A stretch of 64,000 bases of DNA from Methylopila sp. Yamaguchi. Its GTDB lineage: Bacteria > Pseudomonadota > Alphaproteobacteria > Rhizobiales > Methylopilaceae. The notes under the pieces are model-generated. The model worked only from the letters and a program-made list of their open reading frames with translations. It was not told where the DNA came from and did not search any database. The stretch covers positions 275,419-339,418 of the forward strand of contig NZ_BAUX01000003.1 of assembly GCF_002897035.1 (NCBI RefSeq). The letters are read 5' to 3'. Below, piece after piece: positions 25,688 to 35,160 of the stretch. The first letter of the stretch is position 1. The number at the start of each line of letters is the position of its first letter. Position numbers and translations under genes: made by a program.

Positions 25688-26662
25688 TCACTTCACCGCG
25701 CGGATGGCGTCGTAGTCTTCCTTCCGGTAGCCGTACATTTCGACCGGCGCCTTCTCGAGCACCGTCTTCTCGAAGTCCTTCTTGTCGACTTCGACGATGT
25801 TGAGTCCGCGCTCCTTGAACGCTGTCAGAAGCTTGGCCTCGCGCTCCTCGACGATCTTCGTCGCCCGCTCCGCCGCCTGCTGCGTCACCTCGGTGAAGAT
25901 CTTCTTGTCTTCATCCGAGAGGGAGGCCCAGCGGCTCTGGGAGATGATGATGTTGAGGTGGTCGGTGATGTGGCCCGTCAGAATGACGTTCTTCTGAACC
26001 TCATAGAACTTCTTGGCGTCGATCGCGGTCAGCGGGTTTTCCTGGGCCTCGACGGTGCCGTTCTGCAGCGCGAGGTAGACCTCGGCGAAGGCGATCGGCG
26101 CGGTGTTGGCGCCGCAAGCCCGCGGCATGGCGAGGTAGGCCGGCGCGTCCGGCACGCGGATCTTGAGTCCCTTGAGGTCGGCGCAGGTCTTGATCACCCG
26201 GTTCGACGTCGTCGTCTGTCTGGTGCCGTAGTAAGTGGCGGCCAGGATGTGGTGACCGGTCTCTTCCTCGTAGCCCGCGGCGAGCTTCCGGAAGACGTCG
26301 CTCTTGGTGTAAGCGATGAGATGGGCGGGATCGCGGAAGATGTAGGGGTAATAGGTCACCCCGATCGGCTTGTACTCCTTGGCCGCGAAGCTCGAGCCGG
26401 AGATGATGATGTCGACGGTGCCGAGCGTGAGGCCCTGGTTGATGTCGGCTTCCTTGCCGAGCTGCGAGGCCGGATACACCGTGATCGTGTAGCGTCCGTT
26501 GGTGCGCTTCTTGATCTCCTCCGCCGCCCAGACCGACTCGGTGTGAAACGGTTCTGAGGCTTCGTAGACATGCGCCCATTTCAGCGCGGTCTGGGCCGAG
26601 GCCGGCGCGACCGATATCATGGCGAAGGCCGCGCCGAGCGCGGCGAGCGTGCGTTTCATCAT
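25688..26662 (-). CDS. dctP: TRAP transporter periplasmic binding protein, DctP
   Basis: A 324-residue receptor with signal peptide about 1-24 (APASAQTA). It has the conserved Arg/Asn ligand region LKGLKIRVPDAPAYLAMPRA and AEVYLALQNGTVEAQENPL, which binds a carboxylate. GAGGGA 7 bases before the first of two ATGs supports 26662. It lies 67 bases after uxuB and 155 bases before dctQ, with a palindromic repeat between. Ligand probably an aldonate or uronate given the operon. Confidence 0.93.
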   Translation of the reverse strand: MMKRTLAALGAAFAMISVAPASAQTALKWAHVYEASEPFHTESVWAAEEIKKRTNGRYTITVYPASQLGKEADINQGLTLGTVDIIISGSSFAAKEYKPIGVTYYPYIFRDPAHLIAYTKSDVFRKLAAGYEEETGHHILAATYYGTRQTTTSNRVIKTCADLKGLKIRVPDAPAYLAMPRACGANTAPIAFAEVYLALQNGTVEAQENPLTAIDAKKFYEVQKNVILTGHITDHLNIIISQSRWASLSDEDKKIFTEVTQQAAERATKIVEEREAKLLTAFKERGLNIVEVDKKDFEKTVLEKAPVEMYGYRKEDYDAIRAVK

Positions 26663-26729
26663 TGGCGTTCCCTCAGGTGTTCTTTTTTATTCTGTCGCGT
26701 TCGTTGACGCTTGAAGCGAGGCTGGAAGG

Positions 26730-28250
26730 TCAGGCGCCTCCGTAAGCCGCGACGGTCGCGGCGGCGCCGCGGTCGTAGAGCCGGGCCAAGGCGCGGGTGA
26801 CGGCCTCGACGAAGCGCGGATCGCGCGGCAGGTCTTGGCCGAAAACCTCGCGCACGCCGATCATCGCGGGGGCGAGCCGTTCCGCGACCGGGCCTGCGTC
26901 TTGGGCGATGGCGCGGAGCCGGGGCCCAAGCGGGTCCTGCACGTCGATCGGCGCTCCCTGCTCGTCCACGCCGGTCGCGTAGCGCATCCAGGCCGCAAGC
27001 CCGAGGGCGGAGGCGCCGATCGGCGCGCCCACGGCGAGACGCTCGCGCGCCACAGCGACGAGCCGCTGCGGCAGCTTCTGCGAGCCGTCCATGGCAACCT
27101 GCCAAGTGCGGTGGCGGAGCGCCGGGTTCCGCCAGCGCTCGAACAGGGCCCGCTTGTAGGCCTCGACGTCCGCCTCCGCGGGCACGGCGATCGTCGGCGT
27201 CGCCTCTTGGTCCATGTAGGCGCCGACGAGGGCCGCGAGAGCCTCGTCGGAGGCGGCCTCCGCGATGGTCTCGTAGCCCATGAGATAGCCGAGATAGGCC
27301 ATGATCGAATGGCTGCCGTTGAGCAGCCGCAGCTTCATGTTCTCATAGGGCTCGACGTCGCCGACGATCTCCGCGCCGACCGTCTCCCACGCCGGGCGGC
27401 CGGTCGGAAACCGGTCCTCGATCACCCACTGAGAAAACGGCTCCGCCGTCACCGGCCAGGCGTCCTCAACCCCGAGCGCCTCGGCCACGCGGGCGCGGTC
27501 CGCGTCGGTGGTCGCGGGCACGATGCGGTCGACCATGGTTGAGGGCGCGGCGAGTTCGCCTTCGACCCAGGCGCCGAGCTCCGGGTCGCGCAAGGCGGCG
27601 AGCCGCGCGATGACGCGCTTCGCCACGCGTCCGTTCGACGGGAGGTTATCGCAGGTCAGCACGGTGAAGGGCGCCGCGCCCGCCTCCCGCCGCCGCCGTA
27701 GAGCCTCGACGATCACGCCCGGCGCCGAGCGGGGCGCGTGCGGATTGTCGAGATCGTGGCGGATGTCGGCGTGGTCTTCGTCGAGCTCGCCGGTGGAGGG
27801 CCGGTGGCAATAGCCCTTCTCGGTGACGGTCAGGCTGACGATCCTGACGCCCGGATCGGACATCGTTCGCAGCAGTTCGTCGCGCTCGTCGGGCGCGGCG
27901 AGCAGGCGCGTGATTGAGCCGATCACCCGCGGCGCGTCGCCGGCCCCCGAGCGCACCAGCAAAGTGTAGAGCCCGTCCTGCGGGACGAGGGCGTCGCGGG
28001 TGTCGGGAGTTCGAAGACTCGCGGCGGCGATGCCCCAACGCGGATCAGCCGCCAGCAGATCGTCCGTGAACGCCGCCTGATGCGCGCGGTGGAACGCGCC
28101 CACGCCGAGATGGACGATCCCGGTGGACAGGGCGGCGCGGTCGTACGCCGGCCGACGCACCGCCGCCGGCAGCCGGGCGAGCGTGTCGGCGTTGAGCCGC
28201 GCCCTCGGCGCCGCGACGCCGTCGATCCTGTGCGCCGCATTCGGCGTCAT
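26730..28250 (-). CDS. uxuB: Fructuronate reductase / mannitol dehydrogenase family
   Basis: A 506-residue long-chain polyol dehydrogenase with N-terminal Rossmann motif GIVHLGVGAFHRAHQA (44-59). The catalytic set K306, N311, H314 (KLRLLNGSHS) matches K295/N300/H303 of mannitol 2-dehydrogenase. It interconverts D-fructuronate and D-mannonate with NADH. It is the first gene of the operon with dctPQM, the zinc dehydrogenase and uxuA, and is divergent from a GntR gene. D-arabinitol or mannitol activity is possible, but uxuA argues for mannonate. Confidence 0.92.
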   Translation of the reverse strand: MTPNAAHRIDGVAAPRARLNADTLARLPAAVRRPAYDRAALSTGIVHLGVGAFHRAHQAAFTDDLLAADPRWGIAAASLRTPDTRDALVPQDGLYTLLVRSGAGDAPRVIGSITRLLAAPDERDELLRTMSDPGVRIVSLTVTEKGYCHRPSTGELDEDHADIRHDLDNPHAPRSAPGVIVEALRRRREAGAAPFTVLTCDNLPSNGRVAKRVIARLAALRDPELGAWVEGELAAPSTMVDRIVPATTDADRARVAEALGVEDAWPVTAEPFSQWVIEDRFPTGRPAWETVGAEIVGDVEPYENMKLRLLNGSHSIMAYLGYLMGYETIAEAASDEALAALVGAYMDQEATPTIAVPAEADVEAYKRALFERWRNPALRHRTWQVAMDGSQKLPQRLVAVARERLAVGAPIGASALGLAAWMRYATGVDEQGAPIDVQDPLGPRLRAIAQDAGPVAERLAPAMIGVREVFGQDLPRDPRFVEAVTRALARLYDRGAAATVAAYGGA

Positions 28251-28275
28251 GACGCTCCTCCCAGAGCGAGCTTTT

Positions 28276-28295
28276 CGCTATGCTAGTATGGTAGT
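28276..28295. promoter_or_regulatory. Candidate operator between uxuB and gntR
   Basis: The 110-base divergent gap contains CTATGCTAGTATGGTAG, whose core ATGCT-AGTAT is an imperfect dyad (4 of 5 positions). It lies 30 bases upstream of uxuB. It could be the GntR binding site; the dyad is weak. Confidence 0.3.
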
Positions 28296-28360
28296 TTCAC
28301 CGCGGCAACCACGCGGACGCAAATGTTCGCCTCTCGAACTTATCTATCGCGGACGCTGCG

Positions 28361-29047
28361 ATGAACGCTTTAGGCTTCGTTTTCGACGACGCCGTCCCAG
28401 TGACCCGGCAGCTCACCCGCGCCCTACGCAACGCGATCGTGACCATGCAGCTGCGGCCGGGCGAGATGATCTCGGAGCAGGAGATCGCGACGCGGTATGG
28501 CGTCAGCCGATCGCCCGTTCGCGAGGCCTTCATCCGGCTCGGGGACGCGGGGCTGCTGAGGATCCGCCCGCAACGGGGAACGCTGGTGGTGAAGATCTCG
28601 CGCATGGCCGTTGAGAACGCCCGCTTCGTGCGCGAGGCGATCGAATGCGCCGTCGTGAGGGAGGCGGCCCAGCGCGTCGATCGCGAGGCGCGCGTCCTGC
28701 TCAAGGCGAGCCTGAAGCGGCAGAGTTCGGCGGTCGCGGCGCGCGACGGCGCGGCGCTGTTCGCGCTGGACGAGGATTTCCACCGCCTGCTGGCGGGCGT
28801 CGCCGGCCGCACCGCGGCGTGGGACGTCTTGGAGGACGTCAAGGCGCAGATGGACCGCGTGCGCTACATCGACATGGCCGAGGCCGTCCCTATGGCGATC
28901 GTAGCGGCGCACCATACCGCGATCGCCGAGGCCGTGATCGCCGCCGACCCGGACGCGGCGGAGAGCGCGATGCGCGCGCATCTCACGCTCATCCTCGAGT
29001 CGATGCCGCGGCTCGCCGCGGCGCATGCCGAGCTGTTCGAGCCCTGA
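28361..29047 (+). CDS. GntR-family (FCD) regulator of the uxu/TRAP operon
   Basis: A 228-residue regulator with winged HTH about 15-80 (PGEMISEQEIATRYGVSRSPVREAFIRLGDAGLL) and an FCD domain about 90-222. It is divergent from uxuB and probably controls the L-gulonate/fructuronate operon, as UxuR/ExuR do in enterics. A short run of GC-rich DNA and an 11-bp terminator hairpin follow. Confidence 0.9.
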   Translation: MNALGFVFDDAVPVTRQLTRALRNAIVTMQLRPGEMISEQEIATRYGVSRSPVREAFIRLGDAGLLRIRPQRGTLVVKISRMAVENARFVREAIECAVVREAAQRVDREARVLLKASLKRQSSAVAARDGAALFALDEDFHRLLAGVAGRTAAWDVLEDVKAQMDRVRYIDMAEAVPMAIVAAHHTAIAEAVIAADPDAAESAMRAHLTLILESMPRLAAAHAELFEP

Positions 29048-29053
29048 AACGCG

Positions 29054-29080
29054 TTCGCCCGCCGGCATGCGGCGGGCGAA
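29054..29080. terminator. Terminator between gntR and semialdehyde dehydrogenase gene
   Basis: Perfect 11-bp stem TTCGCCCGCCG / CGGCGGGCGAA with a GCATG loop, in the 57-base gap between convergent genes. Likely serves both strands. Confidence 0.75.
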
Positions 29081-29104
29081 TGATCGTGTAGGCCTCGTGG
29101 ACGG

Positions 29105-30682
29105 TTAGCGCGCGGGGGCGGCGCCGTCGACGCGGCGCGGCGCGCCGAGCGGGTTGTCGCTCTTCAGCGGGGCCGGCAGCAGCTCGTCGGGCAGATCCTG
29201 ATAGCTCACCGGCCGCAGGAAGCGGTTGATGGCGAGGCTGCCGACCGACGTCGTGCGGCCGTCGGAGGTCGCGGGGAAGGGGCCGCCATGCACCATGGCG
29301 TGCGCCACCTCGACGCCCGTGCCGAAGCCGTTGACGAGGATGCGGCCGACCTTTCGCTCCAGCAGCGGCAGCAGCGAACGGGCGGCGTCGTGGTCCGCCT
29401 CGTCTATGTGGATCGCGGCGGTGAGCTGGCCTTCGAGGCTCGCGAGCACGCGGCGCAGCTGGTCGAGGTCGGCGCAGCGCACCACAAGGCCGGTCGCGCC
29501 GAAGATCTCCTCCTGCAGCGCAGGATCAGCGAGGAAGGTCTCGGCGTCGACCTCATAGAGGCCGGCCTGTCCCGCAGTGCCTGCGCCGGGCTTGCCGCGC
29601 GCGATCTCCTTCACGGCCGCATGGCCGGCGAGCTTCGCGACGCCCTTCTCGTAGGCGGCGTGGATGCCGGGCGTCAGCATGGTGGAGGCCGGCGTCTCGG
29701 ACAGCGCCGCGCCCGCGGCGGCGACGAAGCCGTCGAGCCCTTCGCCTTCAAGCCCGAGGATCAGGCCCGGATTTGTGCAAAACTGACCGGCGCCGAGCGT
29801 GACGGAGCCGGCGAAGGCTTTGGCGATCGCGTCGCCGCGCGCGGCGAGGGCGCCGGGGAACAGCACGACGGGGTTGATGCTGCTCATCTCGGCGTAGACC
29901 GGAATCGGCACGTCGCGCTCCCGGGCGATCTTCATCAGCGCGAGACCGCCGGCGCGGGAGCCGGTGAAGCCCACCGCCGCGATGCGCGGATCAGCGACGA
30001 GCGCCTGGCCGATGGTCCGGCCGGCGTCGAACAGCAGCGAGAACACGCCCTCGGGGAGGCCGCAGGCCGCGACAGCCTTCTGCACCGCGCGGCCGACGAG
30101 CTCCGACGTGCCGGGATGCGCGGGATGCGCCTTCACCACCACGGGGCAGCCCGCGGCGAGCGCCGAGGCGGTGTCGCCGCCGGCGACCGAGAAGGCGAGC
30201 GGGAAGTTCGAGGCGCCGAACACCGCGACCGGGCCTACGGGGATGTTGCGCAGCCGCAGGTCCGGACGCGGCAGCGGCTTGCGCTCCGGCAGCGCGGGGT
30301 CGATGCGGAGGTCGAGGAACGTTCCGTCGCGCACGACGCCGGCGAACATCTTGAGCTGGCCGACGGTGCGGCCGCGCTCCCCTTCGAGCCGCGGACGCGG
30401 CAGGCCGCTCTCCGCCATGGCGCGCTCGATCAGCTCGTCGCCGACGGCGAGGATCTCGTCGGCGATGGTCTCGAGGAATTTCGCGCGCGTCTCGAGGTCG
30501 GTCTCGGCGTAGGTCCCGAAGGCCTCGGTCGCGAGCGTGAGCGCCCGGTCGAGGTCCTCCAGCGAGGCCCCGCCGAACGCCGGCTCGATCGGCTTGCCGG
30601 TCGCCGCCTCGATCGCTTGGAAGCTCTCGCCTGTTCCGCGGACGGCGCTCGCGCCGATCAGGTTCTCGCCGGTGATGGACAT
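29105..30682 (-). CDS. Alpha-ketoglutaric semialdehyde (2,5-dioxovalerate) dehydrogenase
   Basis: A 525-residue NAD(P)-dependent aldehyde dehydrogenase of the KGSADH type, the last step that makes 2-oxoglutarate from hexarates, pentonates or hydroxyproline. N159 ([10 protein letters not shown]), E265 ([10 protein letters not shown]) and nucleophile C302 ([10 protein letters not shown]) are in place. The size and the [19 protein letters not shown] segment are typical of this clade. It follows the aldolase-family dehydratase gene by 52 bases on the same strand, so the two form the end of the pathway. Confidence 0.92.
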   Translation of the reverse strand: MSITGENLIGASAVRGTGESFQAIEAATGKPIEPAFGGASLEDLDRALTLATEAFGTYAETDLETRAKFLETIADEILAVGDELIERAMAESGLPRPRLEGERGRTVGQLKMFAGVVRDGTFLDLRIDPALPERKPLPRPDLRLRNIPVGPVAVFGASNFPLAFSVAGGDTASALAAGCPVVVKAHPAHPGTSELVGRAVQKAVAACGLPEGVFSLLFDAGRTIGQALVADPRIAAVGFTGSRAGGLALMKIARERDVPIPVYAEMSSINPVVLFPGALAARGDAIAKAFAGSVTLGAGQFCTNPGLILGLEGEGLDGFVAAAGAALSETPASTMLTPGIHAAYEKGVAKLAGHAAVKEIARGKPGAGTAGQAGLYEVDAETFLADPALQEEIFGATGLVVRCADLDQLRRVLASLEGQLTAAIHIDEADHDAARSLLPLLERKVGRILVNGFGTGVEVAHAMVHGGPFPATSDGRTTSVGSLAINRFLRPVSYQDLPDELLPAPLKSDNPLGAPRRVDGAAPAR

Positions 30683-30734
30683 GTGGTTTTCCTTCGGACG
30701 TTTCGGGAGCGCGCGATCGTTGGAGAGACCCGCG

Positions 30735-31658
30735 TCACTTGCCCCAGCGCAGCACCACCGGGTCGAGGCGTTTGGCGATCTCGATCAGGCCGGCCCGCGT
30801 AGCGGGATGTAACGGCGGAAGGGGCGAGCGCAAGGTCTCGTGCTTGATGACCCCGCCCTCCTTCATGAGCGCCTTGCAGGCGGCGAGGCCGCATTGGCGG
30901 TTCTCGTAATTGATCAGCGGCAGCCAGCGCTCGTAGGCCGTCGCGGCCGCCTCGCGGTCGCCGGCGAAATAGGGGTCGACGATCTGGCGGATGCCGTCGG
31001 CGTAGGCGCCGCCCGTCATGGCGCCGGTCGCGCCGGCGTCGAGGTCGGCCATCAACGTGATCGCCTCCTCGCCGTCCCACGGGCCGACGATGGCGTCGCC
31101 GCCCTCCTCGATCAGCGCGCGGAGCTTCGCGGCGGCGAAGGGCACTTCGATCTTGAAATAGGAGAGGTGCTCGATCTCCTTCGCCATCTTGGCGAGGAAC
31201 GGCACCGAAAGCGGCGTGCCGGCGACAGGCGCGTCCTGCACCATGATCGGGATGTCGATCGCGTCCGAGACGGTCTTGAAGAAGGCGTAGATCTGCGGCT
31301 CGGGCACCCGGAAGGTGGCGCCGTGGTAGGGCGGCATCACCATCACCATCGCGGCGCCGGCGTCCTGCGCCCGCTTCGAGCGCTCGGCGCAGACATGGGA
31401 GCCGAAATGGGTCGTGGTGACGATCACGGGCACGCGGCCGGCGACGTGCTCAAGCACGCAGTCCAGCACCTGGTCGCGCTCGGCGTCGGTCAGCACGAAC
31501 TGCTCGGAGAAGTTGGCGAGGATGCAGAGGCCGTTCGAACCCGCGTCGATCATGCAGTCGACGGCGCGGCGCTGGCCGTCGAGGTCGAGCCGCCCGTCGG
31601 CGTCGAACACGGTCGGGGCGACGGGAAACACGCCGCGATAGGGAGCGGGGCTGGCCAT
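30735..31658 (-). CDS. DHDPS-family dehydratase, L-2-keto-3-deoxyarabonate dehydratase-like
   Basis: A 307-residue TIM-barrel enzyme with Schiff-base lysine K169 (YFKIEVP). The segments [36 protein letters not shown] and VQDAPVAG closely resemble, from memory, the Azospirillum L-KDA dehydratase (AraD) rather than typical 5-keto-4-deoxyglucarate dehydratases. Either activity yields alpha-ketoglutaric semialdehyde for the adjacent dehydrogenase. Pyrroline-hydroxycarboxylate deaminase of hydroxyproline breakdown is a further possibility within this family. Confidence 0.85.
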   Translation of the reverse strand: MASPAPYRGVFPVAPTVFDADGRLDLDGQRRAVDCMIDAGSNGLCILANFSEQFVLTDAERDQVLDCVLEHVAGRVPVIVTTTHFGSHVCAERSKRAQDAGAAMVMVMPPYHGATFRVPEPQIYAFFKTVSDAIDIPIMVQDAPVAGTPLSVPFLAKMAKEIEHLSYFKIEVPFAAAKLRALIEEGGDAIVGPWDGEEAITLMADLDAGATGAMTGGAYADGIRQIVDPYFAGDREAAATAYERWLPLINYENRQCGLAACKALMKEGGVIKHETLRSPLPPLHPATRAGLIEIAKRLDPVVLRWGK

Positions 31659-31770
31659 ATCAAATGATCCTCAATCGAACATTTGTTCGAGGGTGAGATA
31701 GCGGAATGCGCGGGAGAGGGGAAGCCGGACGTGGCGCGATGCCTGGGCGGAGCGCGGCAGCCGCGTCCCG

Positions 31771-31882
31771 CGGCGCCTGCCATGACGGCGTCAAGCTCGG
31801 CCTGCCCGTGCCGTCCAGGCCAAGGGACCGTCGACGCGAGGGGAAGGCATCGATCCCCCGGACAAGCAGGGGGATGACGGCG
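31771..31882. repeat. Degenerate intergenic palindromic repeat (copy E)
   Basis: Within the 254-base gap between the dehydratase and binding-protein genes. Contains CATGACGGCGTCAAGC, then a hairpin ATCCCCC / GGGGGAT (31853-31875) and GATGACGGCG. The ATGACGGCG end is shared with the repeats at 56378 and 19225. No gene was seen in this gap. Confidence 0.5.
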
Positions 31883-31912
31883 TTCCAGCCGCCGCGCGCT
31901 CTCGCCGGGGGA

Positions 31913-32719
31913 TCAGTTCGTCAGTTCGGCCGGCAGCGCCATGCCGAAGTACTTCTGGTAGATCTCGTTGAGCTTGCCGTTCTTGAGGTTCGCCGACACC
32001 CACTCGTCGAGCTTGGCCTGGAACGCCTCGTCGTTCTTGCGCAGGCCGATCGCCATCGGGTAGGCGGCCATGGTCAGCTTCACCTCGAGGTTCTTGCCCG
32101 GGTTGGCGTCGCGCACGGCGTTCGCGGTCGAGAGCGCGGCCGCCAGGATGTCCTGCTGGCCGGTGGCGACCGCCGCGTTGGCGGTGGCCTCGTCCTCGTA
32201 GCGGACGACGCGGGCGCCCGGAGCCGAGGCCTTGGTCACCTTGGTCAGTTCGATGTCGGCGGTGGTGCCGCGGGCGACCGCGATGGTCTTGCCGTCCAGA
32301 TCCTCGGGCTTCGCGATTGTCGCGTCCTTAGGGGCGGAGATCACGACGGGCACGACGCCGTAGGGCTTCGAATAGGCGACGACCTTCTTCCGCTCTTCGG
32401 TGATCGAGAACGAGGCGATCACGACGTCCGCCTTGCCGGAGAGCAGGAAGGGCACGCGGTTGGCGCCCGACACCTGGACGATCTGCAGCTTCACGCCGAG
32501 GTCGTCGGCGAGGAGCTTGGCGGTCTCCACGTCGGAACCGGTCTCTTTGGCGGAGGAATCGAGCATGCCATAGGGCGGATGGCTCACGTCGATCGCGACC
32601 AGGACCGCGCCGCGCTCTTTGATGGTCTCGAGCGTGCCCGCGTAAGCGGGGGCGGCGAACGCCGCGAGGCCAAGGGCCAGCGCGAGCGCGGAGCGACGGG
32701 AGACGGTGGCGAAGGTCAT
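31913..32719 (-). CDS. Polar amino-acid type ABC transporter substrate-binding protein
   Basis: A 268-residue class-3 binding protein with signal peptide about 1-27 containing twin arginines (VSRRSALALALG; cleavage near PAYAG). It has the GlnH/ArtJ-type KERGAVLVAIDVSHPPYGMLD and GKADVVIASFSITEERKKVVAYS. The start at MTFATV (32719) has AGAGGAAC upstream; the longer frame to 32878 overlaps only leader DNA. It is 80 bases after its ATPase. Its ligand may be an amino acid or, given the neighbours, an acidic sugar. Confidence 0.9.
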   Translation of the reverse strand: MTFATVSRRSALALALGLAAFAAPAYAGTLETIKERGAVLVAIDVSHPPYGMLDSSAKETGSDVETAKLLADDLGVKLQIVQVSGANRVPFLLSGKADVVIASFSITEERKKVVAYSKPYGVVPVVISAPKDATIAKPEDLDGKTIAVARGTTADIELTKVTKASAPGARVVRYEDEATANAAVATGQQDILAAALSTANAVRDANPGKNLEVKLTMAAYPMAIGLRKNDEAFQAKLDEWVSANLKNGKLNEIYQKYFGMALPAELTN

Positions 32720-32799
32720 GGGTTGTTCCTCTCGAGGGCCGGCCGTCTTACCGCGGCCGATTGAATGAAGGCGTGATGCGTCAAAGACGTCGCGAGACG

Positions 32800-33528
32800 T
32801 CAGAGGTCCGTGGCGACGAACTGCTGCAGTTCGGGCGTCTGGGGCGCGCGCAGCATCTCCGCGCCGCCTCGCTCCCAAACCTTGCCGTGGTGCATGAAGA
32901 CGATCTGGTCGGCGACCCCGCGGGCGAAGCCCATCTCGTGCGTCACCAGCACCATGGTCATGCCGTCCTGGGCGAGTCGCTCGATCACGCGCAGCACCTC
33001 GCCGGTAAGCTCGGGATCGAGCGCCGAGGTGACCTCATCGAACAGCATCAGCTTCGGCTTCATGGCTAGCGAGCGGGCGATCGCGACGCGTTGCTGCTGG
33101 CCGCCGGACAGCTGCTCGGGATAGCTCTGCGCTTTCTCCGACAGGCCCACCTGCGCCAGCACATGGGCGGCGAGCTCCTTCGCCTCCTTCGCGCCGACCT
33201 TCATCACCTTGCGCGGGGCGAGGGTGACGTTCTGCTCGACCGTGAGGTGCGGAAACAGGTTGTAGCTCTGGAACACGATCCCGACCTCCTGGCGCAGCTT
33301 GCGCAGGTCGGTCTTGCCGTCGTGGAGCTTCTCGCCGCAGACGTGCAGCTCGCCGCCGTTCACCGTCTCGAGGCCGTTAATGCAGCGGAGCGCGGTGCTC
33401 TTTCCGGACCCCGAGCGCCCGACGAGCACGACGACGTCGCCGCGAGGCACGTCGAGCGTGATGCCCTTCAGCACCTCGACGGCGCCGAAGGATTTGTGGA
33501 CGTCCTGGAAGCGGACCATGGGATCCAT
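32800..33528 (-). CDS. ABC transporter ATP-binding protein (GlnQ/HisP-like)
   Basis: A 242-residue ATPase with Walker A GRSGSGKST (37-45), signature LSGGQQQRVAIARSL, Walker B LMLFDEVTSALDPE and switch-histidine region VLVTHEMGFARG. These features place it in the polar amino-acid uptake (PAAT) family. GAGGAG precedes the first ATG at 33528; a second in-frame ATG lies three codons on. It is 13 bases after the second permease gene. Confidence 0.94.
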   Translation of the reverse strand: MDPMVRFQDVHKSFGAVEVLKGITLDVPRGDVVVLVGRSGSGKSTALRCINGLETVNGGELHVCGEKLHDGKTDLRKLRQEVGIVFQSYNLFPHLTVEQNVTLAPRKVMKVGAKEAKELAAHVLAQVGLSEKAQSYPEQLSGGQQQRVAIARSLAMKPKLMLFDEVTSALDPELTGEVLRVIERLAQDGMTMVLVTHEMGFARGVADQIVFMHHGKVWERGGAEMLRAPQTPELQQFVATDL

Positions 33529-33541
33529 GGAAGATGTCTCC

Positions 33542-34186
33542 TCAGACGCGTTTCAGCTTGCGCTCGAACCGACCGGCGAGCAGCGACAGCGGGTAGCAGA
33601 TGACGAAGTAGAGCGCGGCGGCGACCGAGAAGACGAGGAAAGGCTTGTAGGTCGAGTTGTTCAGGACCTTGGCCGAATAGGTCAGGTCGAAGAAGCCGAT
33701 CACCACCGAATACGACGTGTTCTTGACGATCTGGACGAGGAAGCCGACCGTGGGCGGCACCGCGATCTTGAGCGCCTGGGGCAGGATCACGTGGACGAAG
33801 CGCTGCGGTCCGGTCAGGGCGAGGCACTCCGCCGCCTCCCACTGCGTCTTCGGCACCGCCTGGATGCAGCCCTTCCAGATCTCCCCGAGATAGGCGCTGG
33901 AGTAGGCGGTCATCGCGAGCCCGGCCGCGACCAGCGCCGGCACTTCGAAACCGCCGATCGATAGCCCGAAGTAGACCACGAACATGATCACCGGCAGCGG
34001 AACGCCCTGGATCAGCTGGACATAGGCGCTCGAGATCATCCGCAGCGCTTTGAGCTTCGACGAGCGGGCGAGCGCCACCGGCAGGCCGAGGATCGTGCCT
34101 CCGACGAAGCCCAGCAGCGACAGAACCAGGGTCCAGCCCGCGCCGCGGACGAGGAAGAGGAGTTGATCGACGGTCAGTCCGAGCAT
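33542..34186 (-). CDS. PAAT ABC transporter permease (HisM/GlnP-like)
   Basis: A 214-residue inner-membrane permease with about five helices and the ATPase-coupling EAA-like loop around EAAECLALTGPQRFVHVILPQAL. It is paired with the next permease upstream. Both share the Gly-Pro-Gln-Arg segment, suggesting a heterodimer. Confidence 0.92.
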   Translation of the reverse strand: MLGLTVDQLLFLVRGAGWTLVLSLLGFVGGTILGLPVALARSSKLKALRMISSAYVQLIQGVPLPVIMFVVYFGLSIGGFEVPALVAAGLAMTAYSSAYLGEIWKGCIQAVPKTQWEAAECLALTGPQRFVHVILPQALKIAVPPTVGFLVQIVKNTSYSVVIGFFDLTYSAKVLNNSTYKPFLVFSVAAALYFVICYPLSLLAGRFERKLKRV

Positions 34187-34199
34187 CGCGCCGATCCCT

Positions 34200-34883
34200 C
34201 TAAAGCGGCGTGCCGAGCCGCCGCCGGCGCGGGAACGCGGCGAGCGCGACTCCGTGCAGCGTGAGCCGGAGCATGGTGACGAGGACGAGGTAGATCCCGG
34301 CGGTGACGAGGTAGGCCTCGAAGCCGCGGAAGGTGAAAGACTGGATCTGGTAGGCGACGCCGGTCAGCTCTTCGGCTGAGATCTGCGACATGATCGAGGT
34401 CGCAAGCATCATGAGGATGAACTGGCTGACGAGCGCCGGGTAAACACGCTCCACCGCCTGGGGCAGCTCCACGTAGAGCACCCGCTGGGGTCCGCTGAGC
34501 GCAAGACAGGAGGCGGCTTCGCGCTGGCCGCGCGGAATGCTTTCGAAGCCCGCCCGCATGATCTCGGCGGTGTAGGCGCCGACGTTGATCGAAAGCGCGA
34601 TGACGGCGGCGGTGAAGGCGTCGAGACGGGCGCCAAGCACCGCCAGGCCGAAGAACAGCCAGAACACCTGGATGACGAGCGGCGTGTTGCGGATCGCCTC
34701 GACATAGATCGTCGCCACGCGCCGCACCGGCGGCGAGCCGTAGATCCGGCCGATCGCGCAGAGGGTCCCCAGGACGAAGCCCGGCACAATTGAGACGACC
34801 GTCATCCAGAGCGTCAGCCACACCCCCCGCCACAGATCCGGGGCGTACTCGCTCAGAAAACTGAAGTCGAACTCGTAGCCCAT
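34200..34883 (-). CDS. PAAT ABC transporter permease (HisQ-like)
   Basis: A 227-residue permease, first gene of the amino-acid-type ABC operon. The EAA loop is EAASCLALSGPQRVLYVELPQA. About five helices. It starts 277 bases from the divergent garD gene, so the two promoters share that AT-richer gap. It is followed after 13 bases by the partner permease. Confidence 0.92.
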   Translation of the reverse strand: MGYEFDFSFLSEYAPDLWRGVWLTLWMTVVSIVPGFVLGTLCAIGRIYGSPPVRRVATIYVEAIRNTPLVIQVFWLFFGLAVLGARLDAFTAAVIALSINVGAYTAEIMRAGFESIPRGQREAASCLALSGPQRVLYVELPQAVERVYPALVSQFILMMLATSIMSQISAEELTGVAYQIQSFTFRGFEAYLVTAGIYLVLVTMLRLTLHGVALAAFPRRRRLGTPL

Positions 34884-35076
34884 TCCTCGATCCGTTCCAG
34901 ACTGGCTGTCGTCAATCCGCGTTTCGTCTTCAGGACAAGTCGCGTTGCGACGTCGTCTTGGAGCTGATGGGCAGGAATACGAGCCGAAAGAACGTGAAGA
35001 CGGTCGAAACGATCGATCCGTCCGGTTTCCTCATGATCAGCGCTCTGACGTCGCTGTTGACTTTCATCGCCTATCA

Positions 35077-35096
35077 TGGTCGTACATTGCACGCAA
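35077..35096. promoter_or_regulatory. Dyad-rich site in the divergent garD/ABC promoter region
   Basis: The 277-base divergent gap is AT-richer than its surroundings. It contains TTGACT at 35056-35062 as a possible -35 element, TGGTCGTACA (FadR/GntR-like TGGT-N3-AC-A) and the perfect dyad TTGC-AC-GCAA (35087-35096) just upstream of garD. The GntR gene at 36860 is the obvious candidate binder. No coding sequence is convincing here. Confidence 0.35.
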
Positions 35097-35160
35097 TAGC
35101 CAATAAATTGATCGGCCCGGCGCACCCAGGGTCGGCGCATCGTCCGGAGGAGGCGCGCAC

